NCBI GenBank assembly: GCA_900315195.1
Contig: OMYD01000002.1
Span: forward strand, 1 to 51,536
Length of the DNA: 51,536 nt
Origin: an uncultured Eubacteriales bacterium
GTDB taxonomy: Bacteria > Bacillota > Clostridia > Oscillospirales > Acutalibacteraceae
Reading direction: 5' to 3'
Shown here: positions 8,183-14,892 of the stretch, one piece after another
How positions within the stretch are numbered: the stretch's first letter is position 1
Layout of the letters: each line of letters starts with the position of its first letter
The notes under the pieces: generated by a model
What the model saw: only the letters and a program-made list of their open reading frames with translations
What the model was told of the DNA's origin: nothing
The model's database searches: none
Position numbers and translations under genes: made by a program

Positions 8183-9568
8183 TTATTTTATTGTTCCGAT
8201 TCTTTCTGCCTCTGAAAACTCTGCCAGCCAACGCTGAAGTATTGCCGCGTCTGTAATAGTGATTTCGCCGTCTTCGTCTATATCCGCCAGAAAACGCTGC
8301 GCCTTGCTCAGCTCCTCAAAATCTGCCAGGTACTGCTGGATCAAGGTTATGTCTCCGATAGTAATTGTACCGTCAAGATTGATATCGCCTATTTTGCCCA
8401 TGGGCTCGTTTTCCGTGTCGGTAATGTACACCGTCAAATCGACCTCGCCGTCGTCAAAGGCAAGCGTAAGCTTGTTTGCGCCGCGCTCCATTCTTCTGAG
8501 CTCGGAACCGCCGATTGTCAGCAGTCCCTCGTGGAATATCATGTTGCTCTCGATAATTGAGCCGTAGTATTCGTCGTCGAGATACACGCTTGCCATGACA
8601 GATTCAGAATTGGTTTGAATCTTAACGCCTGACGAAGCGCTCTTATCCCATGTGATAACGGGTGTTTCAGCAGTGATTTTCTTTGGCGCGGGCGGCGTAA
8701 TGGTATCATAATCCGCGTAAGCCAGAATACGGTCGGCATTCAGACAATACGCCTGACCGCGGAATTCCTCCTCTACGTCCAGGTCGATTTGGCGCGTGAT
8801 AACCTGACCTGCCGAGTTGCCGTTGGTATAGGTCAGCACGCGGGTATCGCGGTCATAGCTGACTACGATGCCGACATGAGAAAAATACTGTCCCGTTCCG
8901 TCCCACGAGAAGAAAACAAGGCCGCCGGGCTTGTAAGGAATGTCGAATGGGTCTATATCGACGTTGTAGTAGGTATTCCACGGCATGGCGTCCAGCTTAT
9001 GGTGCGCCTTGGGCGAATAGTAAACCATGCGTTGGTTAAGGTTGAAGGATTCGATCCACGAATCCGCGTCGAAGAAAACGCGCGGGTCAACCGCATAAGC
9101 GTAGTAGTACTTCTTTAACCGCTCCTCGTTGTAGTATCCCGCCTGATACATACACCAGCTGGCAAAAATCGCGCACCAGTCGTAGTCGGCATACTGCGCC
9201 GCTTCGCCTCTGCCCATAATGTAGCGCTGTGCCCAGCGGGTGTATTCGGTATTGCCTGTTTCATTGCTGCTCATGCGCAGCTCGGCGCCCGTCCACAGTT
9301 TTCCGTCAGCCTTTGCCTGTTCAATGTCAATGCCCTCGGTCGCGTAATTGAGGTATCCCTCCTGAGACAGCGCTACCGCCAGCGTTCTTTCCTGGGTGGT
9401 GCTGTCCTTGTGCTCTTCGAGAGCGTTCATTAGATTTGCGTAATACACAGAGGTTTTATACTCCTCCGAAAATCGCAGATCCTCCTCCGCAGCTGCCGAA
9501 GTGGTCAGAGAGAAAAGGCAGAAAATGACTGTCATCATTGATAATAGAATGCTGATAGATTTTTTCAT
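8183..9568 (-). CDS. secreted CHAP-domain amidase/peptidase with type I dockerin
   Basis: The 461-residue protein has a signal peptide (MKKS then a hydrophobic run, cleavage near TSAAA). A CHAP/NlpC-like domain spans about 125-255: catalytic Cys132 in YDWCAIFASWC, His231 in FSHVGIV, and a polar NGNSAG segment near 249-254. CHAP enzymes cleave peptidoglycan cross-bridges or amide bonds. Residues 290-390 form a beta-rich linker domain. A dockerin lies at about 393-450 (GDINLDGTITIGDITLIQ, ADIDEDGEITITDAAILQ). The start has AAGGAG eight bases upstream. A cell-wall hydrolase tethered to a cohesin scaffold is unusual compared with carbohydrate-active dockerin enzymes. Confidence 0.9.
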   Translation of the reverse strand: MKKSISILLSMMTVIFCLFSLTTSAAAEEDLRFSEEYKTSVYYANLMNALEEHKDSTTQERTLAVALSQEGYLNYATEGIDIEQAKADGKLWTGAELRMSSNETGNTEYTRWAQRYIMGRGEAAQYADYDWCAIFASWCMYQAGYYNEERLKKYYYAYAVDPRVFFDADSWIESFNLNQRMVYYSPKAHHKLDAMPWNTYYNVDIDPFDIPYKPGGLVFFSWDGTGQYFSHVGIVVSYDRDTRVLTYTNGNSAGQVITRQIDLDVEEEFRGQAYCLNADRILAYADYDTITPPAPKKITAETPVITWDKSASSGVKIQTNSESVMASVYLDDEYYGSIIESNMIFHEGLLTIGGSELRRMERGANKLTLAFDDGEVDLTVYITDTENEPMGKIGDINLDGTITIGDITLIQQYLADFEELSKAQRFLADIDEDGEITITDAAILQRWLAEFSEAERIGTIK

Positions 9569-9604
9569 ATTCGGCTCCTTCCGATTATTAAACGGGTTAA
9601 AGAG

Positions 9605-10214
9605 TTATCGGTTAAACTTATAAAAATCCGCAATTGTTTTAATAAAAATGTCCATTTTCAGCGGATCCGTAAATTGGTGATCCGCGTTTTCTGCCGAAAT
9701 GAATTCAATGCGGTTCTTATCCGCGAATTCTTTGACAAGCTCAAAATTTTCCCTCACCGTCTTCTTTCTGCCATGTGTTTTGAAATCAACCTTTTCCTTG
9801 CTCTACCTTGGCAATGTCATACTTTGACGCATTTTTCAGAGAGTATGTATCAAACGCGGCGTCATTCGGCAGCTGAATATAGATCCTGTCCATTTTCTGC
9901 AGCAGACATTCTCCCGAGTCCAAAACTGCCTCGATATCCTTCATATCTTCCATATAAATTATTTTGCCGTCTGAGACGGTTCCCGCAACCGCAAAAGGCA
10001 CGCCTGCCGAGTCTTCCGACTGAACGATCCTCCCGTCATCTTTAGCCTGATAACATACTCCGTCTAAAACGATCATCTCACCGTTTACATGCTTGAATGT
10101 ACCAAGCCACGTGTCGCCGCGCTCAAGTGAGTCCCGAACCGTGACAACGGGCTTTGTTTATCCCAGCGCTAATGTCTGTAATGTGGAAGCCTGATAAATT
10201 ATATTTGATTTCAT
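9605..10214 (-). pseudogene. decayed acetolactate decarboxylase copy fused to alpha/beta-hydrolase tail
   Basis: Directly after the intact decarboxylase gene, the minus strand reads ATG at 10214 (MKSNIIYQASTLQTLALG), a TAA stop at 10158-10160, then in the same frame TKPVVTVRDSLERGDTWLGTF and GEMIVLDGVCYQAKDDGRIV down to about 9786. This parallels the N-terminal half of the upstream protein (IYQVALLQSLTQGYYDG, GTFEGVNGEMIVLDGKVYQAL). The catalytic His-containing C-terminal half is absent. One frame over, bases about 9605-9780 encode ENFELVKEFADKN ... ENADHQFTDPLKM ... IADFYKFNR, which looks like the end of an alpha/beta hydrolase carrying the catalytic His. So two genes were joined by deletion and at least one nonsense change occurred. 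Confidence 0.8.
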
Positions 10215-10239
10215 TATCGTTGCTCCCTGTTACTCCCTG

Positions 10240-11106
10240 TTACTCCTCGTTGGTTTCAACTTTTTTGATCGCGTCGCTGACGTCCTTTGAAAGCTCCATC
10301 TTCTGGAAATCGCCGTTATCCGTCAGGCACATCTCAAATTCAGGCGTAGCGTCATACTCCGCCGCTGCTTTGGAGAATTTAAGGTCAAGCAAATGACCGC
10401 CCTTTGTTTTGTCATCGGAGATAAAGTGGAAATGCCAGCCGGGTGTGTTCAGTCCGTTCATATAATCGGGGCAGTACAAAGCGACTACCGTACCCGTAAT
10501 GTTGTCATAGTTAAATTCTCTCTGGTCTGTTTCGAGCGCCTTGTCGAGCGTCTTATATGGCTTTTCCTGCTTGATTTCGCTGCGCACGTTCATCTTTTCG
10601 AAGGTACCGCTCATTTTTACAAAGCAGAAAAGGTTTTTGCCGTTTTCCTCAACCATCGCATTGAGCTTTTCCTTTAAGGCGTTGACATCATTAATATCTG
10701 AAAGCTCCAAACTGCCGTCTTTATCAAAGAAGGTCACGTTGGAGAACGGTACGGTTTCGTTATCGTCAGCCTCCTGAACCTTGCCGTCGCCGAGCGCCTG
10801 ATACACCTTGCCGTCCAGCACGATCATCTCGCCGTTGACGCCCTCAAAGGTGCCTATACCGATGTCGCCGTGCTTTTTGAGCTCACTTACCTTGATAATG
10901 CCGTCATAGTAGCCCTGCGTCAGTGATTGCAGCAGTGCCACCTGATAAATCGTTTCTCTGTCATTCTCAGTCTGTTCTTTTTTTGTTTCAGTTTGCGCGG
11001 CGGTAGTTTCAGGCGCTTCACTGTTATTTCCGGACTGCTGTGCAGAACAGGCTGCCAAAGGTGTTATCATAGCCGCGGATAAAAGAACTGTTATGATTTT
11101 TTTCAT
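10240..11106 (-). CDS. alpha-acetolactate decarboxylase, predicted exported lipoprotein
   Basis: The enzyme converts 2-acetolactate to acetoin. The product is 288 residues. The metal-binding core is present: GWHFHFIS (His225, His227) and GGHLLD (His238), plus the RSEIKQEKPY segment at 176-185 and GEMIVLDG. What is odd is the N-terminus: a lipoprotein signal peptide with lipobox LAAC (Cys20) and a Ser/Thr/Glu-rich linker to about residue 50. The usual enzyme is cytosolic. GGAAAG lies just upstream of the ATG. It lies between the CotH-dockerin gene and its own decayed duplicate. No acetolactate synthase or acetoin dehydrogenase is nearby. Family assignment is firm; the outside location is inferred from the lipobox. 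Confidence 0.88.
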   Translation of the reverse strand: MKKIITVLLSAAMITPLAACSAQQSGNNSEAPETTAAQTETKKEQTENDRETIYQVALLQSLTQGYYDGIIKVSELKKHGDIGIGTFEGVNGEMIVLDGKVYQALGDGKVQEADDNETVPFSNVTFFDKDGSLELSDINDVNALKEKLNAMVEENGKNLFCFVKMSGTFEKMNVRSEIKQEKPYKTLDKALETDQREFNYDNITGTVVALYCPDYMNGLNTPGWHFHFISDDKTKGGHLLDLKFSKAAAEYDATPEFEMCLTDNGDFQKMELSKDVSDAIKKVETNEE

Positions 11107-11157
11107 TTTCTTTCCTTCTTCCTAACAATAAATATTTTTTCTGCGTTCTGCGAAAAA

Positions 11158-12612
11158 TCATTTCACCATTATCTCTCCGATTTTAGCTGACGTATTGAAT
11201 TCGGCAATGTACTTTTGTATTTCCGTGGCGTCGGATATGCTCGGTTTTTCGCCTGTAACCGATCCTCTCAGGGCAATTTCCGGATCGTTTTCAGCTTCCG
11301 CTAAATATCTTTGCAGCAGCGTAACGTCCGCTATTTCAATTGTTCCGCTGCGGTCACAGTCTCCGAGAATAAATCTCAGCGAATCGGTTTCATAAAACTC
11401 GCTGAGCCAGCTGTCGCGCTCGGCGCACCAGCTTTTGAAGAACTCCAGATTTTCCTCATAGGTTGGCAGCGGGTACATCATCACATTAATGAGGTAGCGT
11501 ATTTTCCAGCCCGCGTCGGTATAGTTGCGCTCAAACACATCGGCATATTCTGCGGCAAGGCTGTCGATCAAGCCGCCTTCTGCTCCGATGTTTCTGAAGT
11601 AATCACCATGCCTTGTGTACTCGCGGCGCACCTCGAGCATAAACCATTCGTTTTTGCAAAGATATTTATAAAACAGCTTGTTGTTGATAAATTCGCCGTC
11701 AGTCTTGAAGGCAGCGGCAGAATTAGAGGAGAAATCCTGATTCACATTGCCCATGGTCAAGTCGTAGTCCCAAGGCGGTCCCGCGTAGAATTTGCCATCC
11801 TTATAGTAAAAATACACCGAGCTGAAATTAAAATCATTCGTTTTCAAAAACTCATTGAGAACGTAGAATTTAGCGAACGATATAGTGTCGAGCGCATTTT
11901 CAATTGCTTCGCGGTCTCCGTATTTTATTATACTTGATAATTCGTCGAGCTTTTTTGAAATGTATTCAACCTGTCCGTCCTCAGGCTCGTCGGGATCGCT
12001 GATGCCGAAGCGCAGACCGTTTGAGGTGATGTAGGTAGTGCCCTCATCAACGCGCAGCCGCTCGTATTCAAGCATAAAATCTCTTTCTCCGTCCGTGTCG
12101 AGCGTCGCTTTGACGGGGGTCATCAGCGTGTAGCAGCCGCGGAATTTGCCGTCGAGCCACAGCTCCACGATTTTCTGACGTGAGGTGTATTCAAGCCCAA
12201 GCTCCTGCGCCAAATCAAAGGCAACATAGCTGCGCAAAAGCGTGGGGTCGAAAGCGTTGGCAAGGAGCACCCACTTTTTGCTTTTACCCATTCCGAACAA
12301 ATCCTGCTTCTTGTCAAATTTGAAGGTGAAGGATTTTTTAGCGGTCATGGCGGTGCTGTTGCCGCGAACCTTGATTATTATGTCCTTTTCCAAAACACTC
12401 TCGCCGTTGTCTGAGATATTGATTTGCGCGTCGGTGTACCCATCCTCCTTCTCAAGCGAGGTTCCGTTGCCGTCGGCGGTATTCACAACGAGTTTTGGCA
12501 CCTCGGTCTTGATCGCGGGAATCTCCATTTGCACCGCTGCGAAGGCCTGACGCCCCACTAAGAGCGATAAAGATATGAATACGCACAGCAGAGCTGCAAT
12601 AATCTTTTTCAT
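11158..12612 (-). CDS. secreted CotH-type protein kinase-like domain with dockerin
   Basis: Start chosen at ATG 12612 (signal peptide KKIIAALL... cleavage near AFA), 484 residues; an upstream in-frame start would add 35 unlikely residues. Residues about 38-410 match the CotH family: VRGNSTA, KKSFTFKF, FGMGKSKKWVLLANAFDPTLLRSY, FLKTNDFNFSSVYFYYKDGKFYAGPPWDYDLTMGN at 255-289 (the WDYD Asp residues are the metal-binding type). CotH proteins phosphorylate spore-coat proteins in Bacillus; secreted dockerin versions occur in cellulosome bacteria with unknown targets. The dockerin has one good loop (GDCDRSGTIEIADVTLLQ) and a second degenerate one lacking the acidic loop (GSVTGEKPSISDATEIQ). The gene lies 51 bases upstream of the decarboxylase and may be cotranscribed. 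Confidence 0.88.
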   Translation of the reverse strand: MKKIIAALLCVFISLSLLVGRQAFAAVQMEIPAIKTEVPKLVVNTADGNGTSLEKEDGYTDAQINISDNGESVLEKDIIIKVRGNSTAMTAKKSFTFKFDKKQDLFGMGKSKKWVLLANAFDPTLLRSYVAFDLAQELGLEYTSRQKIVELWLDGKFRGCYTLMTPVKATLDTDGERDFMLEYERLRVDEGTTYITSNGLRFGISDPDEPEDGQVEYISKKLDELSSIIKYGDREAIENALDTISFAKFYVLNEFLKTNDFNFSSVYFYYKDGKFYAGPPWDYDLTMGNVNQDFSSNSAAAFKTDGEFINNKLFYKYLCKNEWFMLEVRREYTRHGDYFRNIGAEGGLIDSLAAEYADVFERNYTDAGWKIRYLINVMMYPLPTYEENLEFFKSWCAERDSWLSEFYETDSLRFILGDCDRSGTIEIADVTLLQRYLAEAENDPEIALRGSVTGEKPSISDATEIQKYIAEFNTSAKIGEIMVK

Positions 12613-12781
12613 AACGATAAAACCTTTCCTGTTTTTTCGAGAAATTTCAGTTCTGTCTGATAGGAATAAAGACGGTGACGGTGGCGACGCCGCCCGCACG
12701 CTGATCGGCGATCTCATGCTGTATGGAATAATACTCTATTTTATCCGATCGGTTATTTTTGTTTTGGTTTTCCTAATTACT

Positions 12782-12809
12782 ATTATATAAAAATCACATG
12801 AAAATACAA
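12782..12809 (-). promoter_or_regulatory. candidate promoter for CotH-dockerin gene
   Basis: On the minus strand TTGTAT (12804-12809), 16 bases, then TATAAT (12782-12787). It lies about 170 bases upstream of the start, implying a long leader. Confidence 0.45.
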
Positions 12810-13054
12810 GATAATTTATAAAAAAAGACGTTCTATTTTGGAACATCCTTTTGGAATTTATGAAATATAGGTGGATAATAATGATCGGATAATTATTTTT
12901 CTGCGACTATACGCCGAAAGGTAACAGAAAGGCTCAAAAAGAAACCGAACCGACAAACAGCGGTCTTGGCGATCGCCGTTGTGTTTCCGTTTTCGCTTTC
13001 GTTTATTTGTGTACGATACCGCTGCCGACGGACTTTGTAAAAGGGAGCTTTATC
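12810..13054. other. gene-poor spacer with possible decayed coding
   Basis: Together with the CotH leader this is about 440 bases without a gene. One plus-strand frame near 12935-13015 reads KKKPNRQTAVLAIAVVF-like, a basic-then-hydrophobic stretch resembling the start of a membrane protein, but it has no good start codon and stops soon after. I see no RNA gene or mobile element here. Confidence 0.4.
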
Positions 13055-13210
13055 ATGGAAGTCCATCAATCGTTTGACCTATCTGTTTTGAACGCAATAC
13101 AGAACTCGCTCAAAAGCGGACTTTTGCTAGGCGTACTCTGCGGTGCTGCGGAGCTGCTGATTGCGAAAGCCATAAAGCTCGAAAACAGGCTTCATTCTAA
13201 TACCGAATAA
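13055..13210 (+). CDS. hypothetical small membrane protein, 51 residues
   Basis: ATG at 13055 is preceded by AAAAGGGAG with seven bases of spacing. The product starts MEVHQSFDLSVLNAIQNSL and carries one hydrophobic helix (GLLLGVLCGAAELLIAKAI) with a basic C-terminal end. An in-frame upstream GTG at 13007 lacks a ribosome site. It resembles no family I can name. An intrinsic terminator follows 46 bases after the stop, which supports a real transcript. Small single-span proteins of this sort are often toxins, regulators or subunits, but nothing here decides. Confidence 0.5.
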   Translation: MEVHQSFDLSVLNAIQNSLKSGLLLGVLCGAAELLIAKAIKLENRLHSNTE

Positions 13211-13255
13211 ATAACAGACAGCCTGCGCCTGACCCTGATTCTATTCAAAAAGACA

Positions 13256-13293
13256 AATCCGAGCCCGTCTCCATCAGGAAGGCTCGGATTTTT
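13256..13293. terminator. intrinsic terminator between small ORF and tRNA-Leu
   Basis: A 10-bp perfect stem (13256-13265 with 13281-13290) ends in TTTTT on the plus strand and has a T-rich stretch on the minus strand after the tRNA, so it could serve both. Confidence 0.8.
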
Positions 13294-13299
13294 GCGGCT

Positions 13300-13382
<83 letters not shown>

Positions 13383-13393
13383 GTTATTTATTT

Positions 13394-14242
13394 TCAAGGC
13401 GAAGGAGGATAATATTTTCCATCTTTGCCGATAATGCCAATTTTTACTTCTGTTTTGTCATATGTGCTAAAGGTGCACTCCCTAATTGTATCATAGTATT
13501 CGCCGTTTGGATACTTGGGGGAGAAGTTTTCAGGAACCATAAGAATAAAGGGTATTTCAACATAATCATCGGTTATTGTGTATGACATTCCCAGCCCGCC
13601 GCGATCTTTGGTTTCGTTTTGATAAAAGGTTCTGCAAATTTTGTTGTCATTGGTGTTTCCGTTAATATCATGAGTTACAAGAGAGCAGAAAAGATACTCA
13701 GAGAAATTACGAGGGTTTTTCTTACTAATACTCCATCCTTCCGTTTTGTTTGTAACCTTTATTTTCCCGATACAGTAATACATATCTGTCATTGTATGAA
13801 AAAACATAAAATCATGGTTTGTTCGAGTATAATAGTTATTAAACCCTTTACCATTGTATTTTTTCAGACCCCAATCCTTAAAGCCGGGTAATTCTAAACC
13901 ACCGCCAACTTCATTCCATATGGAGTTTACTATATCCGTATTTGACAATAATACCCAAGGACTTAACTGAAAAGTAGTTGAGAAAGTGTATCCGTCAGAG
14001 TCTTCTCGAGTCGTTGTTATTTCCGTCCAATCCGTGTTATACTTTATTGTTTCTGTCGGTTCGTATTGGGTGGTATCGGTTATGGATGATTCATCAGATT
14101 TTGATGATGTTTTATTAGTTGATGTATAGGAAGAGTTACTTTTGTTTGTTTTGACGGATTGTTGATTATCGGTATTTGTTCCGCAAGCGCACAGCATAGC
14201 CATTATTGCTATAGATAAAATAATACAAATCCATTTTTTCAT
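13394..14242 (-). CDS. lipoprotein of unknown function inserted at tRNA-Leu
   Basis: ATG at 14242 begins a lipoprotein signal (KKWICIILSIAIMAML, lipobox CACG) followed by a 60-residue Ser/Thr/Asn/Lys-rich linker and a beta-rich domain of about 190 residues; 282 residues in all. Longer in-frame ORF sequence upstream (VELADTPDLGN) is merely translation of a tRNA fragment and is not coding. AAGGTTGG provides the ribosome site. No family recognised. Base composition is clearly more A+T-rich than the flanking housekeeping genes, hinting at transfer. It is bracketed by the complete tRNA-Leu (11 bases after its stop) and a 39-base repeat of the tRNA 5' part. Confidence 0.8.
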   Translation of the reverse strand: MKKWICIILSIAIMAMLCACGTNTDNQQSVKTNKSNSSYTSTNKTSSKSDESSITDTTQYEPTETIKYNTDWTEITTTREDSDGYTFSTTFQLSPWVLLSNTDIVNSIWNEVGGGLELPGFKDWGLKKYNGKGFNNYYTRTNHDFMFFHTMTDMYYCIGKIKVTNKTEGWSISKKNPRNFSEYLFCSLVTHDINGNTNDNKICRTFYQNETKDRGGLGMSYTITDDYVEIPFILMVPENFSPKYPNGEYYDTIRECTFSTYDKTEVKIGIIGKDGKYYPPSP

Positions 14243-14268
14243 TTTTACCAACCTTATTATTTTCACCG

Positions 14269-14282
14269 AGGTAACGTTACCT
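14269..14282. other. 14-bp perfect palindrome at repeat junction
   Basis: AGGTAACGTTACCT reads the same on both strands and its right end is the first four bases of the tRNA repeat copy. It is either a junction scar or an operator 27 bases upstream of the lipoprotein start. Confidence 0.6.
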
Positions 14283-14317
14283 AAATCTGGCGTGTCTGCC
14301 AATTCCACCACAGGCGC
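14279..14317 (-). repeat. 39-base direct repeat of tRNA-Leu 5' part (copy B)
   Basis: Identical to bases 13344-13382 of the intact tRNA, covering acceptor 5' strand, D-arm and anticodon stem to the anticodon. Similarity continues past the tRNA 5' end (TTATTTA) with one base gap. The fragment cannot make a tRNA. Confidence 0.95.
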
Positions 14318-14323
14318 TTATTT

Positions 14324-14358
14324 AAATTGAAAGTTGAAAATGGAAAATTGAAAATTAT
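14324..14358 (+). repeat. 7-base-period tract, left inverted flank of four-helix gene
   Basis: Five consecutive heptamers (AAATTGA, AAGTTGA, AAATGGA, AAATTGA, AAATTAT). Its reverse complement recurs at 14731-14765, with a 22-base exact inverted match. Confidence 0.9.
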
Positions 14359-14699
14359 TCCTTACTCGACTTCAATATCGAGGTAAGTATTTTCTCAATT
14401 TCAACACAATCGGATAAAATTGTTTTTATCTCATAGTCAGATAAATATTCGGAAGCGTTGAGTAATCTCAACCAATACTTTGTTTCCGTCGTTTCTTTTA
14501 AGGCAATTGAAATTTTAGAAATGAAATCGGCTTTACTCTGTGCCTGCTGTGCTTCCGAGACATTTGCGCCAATACTTGTACCGGAGCGCAAAAGCTGTTA
14601 TGAAAGAATATGCTCTTTCTTTGTATCACATAGATATCTATACAGCTTAACAGTCCTGATTGCAAAATCAAAGCTTTTCTTTTCAATTATGTTTTCCAT
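14355..14699 (-). pseudogene. four-helix-bundle protein (23S rRNA IVS/S23 type) with nonsense codon
   Basis: ATG at 14699 gives MENIIEKKSFDFAIRTVKLY and on to EHILS, then TAA at 14598-14600, then in the same frame QLLRSGTSIGANVSEAQQAQ and the rest of the domain to KSSKE at 14355. The family normally has a Lys or Arg at the interrupted position (AAA to TAA is a single change), so this is a nonsense mutation in a roughly 114-residue protein. The family is found in intervening sequences of bacterial 23S rRNA and, as Avd, in diversity-generating retroelements; it binds nucleic acid. A restart at TTG 14591 would leave only three of the four helices. It is flanked by inverted heptamer tracts. Confidence 0.85.
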
Positions 14700-14730
14700 A
14701 AGCGATTATATATCGGAGCGGAGCGACCCT

Positions 14731-14765
14731 TGATTTTCAATTTTCCATTTTCAATTATCCATTGC
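14731..14765 (-). repeat. 7-base-period tract, right inverted flank of four-helix gene
   Basis: Heptamers TGATTTT, CAATTTT, CCATTTT, CAATTAT, CCATTGC; inverted partner of 14324-14358. Confidence 0.9.
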
Positions 14766-14770
14766 CATAG

Positions 14771-14797
14771 GTCTGCCAATTCCACCACAGGCGCGTT
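14771..14797 (-). repeat. 27-base repeat of tRNA-Leu 5' part (copy C)
   Basis: Matches 13359-13385, i.e. the acceptor 5' strand, D-arm and two bases of native leader. It lies directly downstream of a consensus promoter and is probably the original 5' end of the tRNA gene. Confidence 0.95.
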
Positions 14798-14808
14798 TCT
14801 TCTAACCT

Positions 14809-14837
14809 ATTATACTAAATCTCAGAAAAATTGTCAA
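14809..14837 (-). promoter_or_regulatory. consensus sigma-A promoter pointing at tRNA-Leu locus
   Basis: TTGACA (14832-14837), exactly 17 bases, TATAAT (14809-14814). The start point would fall a few bases before the tRNA 5' end in copy C. This is the strongest promoter seen in the window and is typical for a stable-RNA gene. Confidence 0.88.
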
Positions 14838-14854
14838 TCCTTATCGACTTCTTG

Positions 14855-14883
14855 AAAAAGCGGCTCCCTTTTCAGAGAGCCGC
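14855..14883 (-). terminator. intrinsic terminator after SSS transporter
   Basis: Stem 14860-14866 with 14877-14883 (GCGGCTC/GAGCCGC) followed on the minus strand by TTTTT. Confidence 0.85.
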
Positions 14884-14892
14884 CGGATTCTA

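Noticed and set aside
14242..14311. Longer lipoprotein start giving VELADTPDLGN at the N-terminus
   Set aside because: That stretch is translation of the tRNA-Leu fragment; the lipoprotein signal begins at 14242 with its own ribosome site.
14279..14797. Split tRNA or tRNA intron
   Set aside because: Each copy restarts at the tRNA 5' end and an intact tRNA lies downstream, so the pieces are duplications, not exons.
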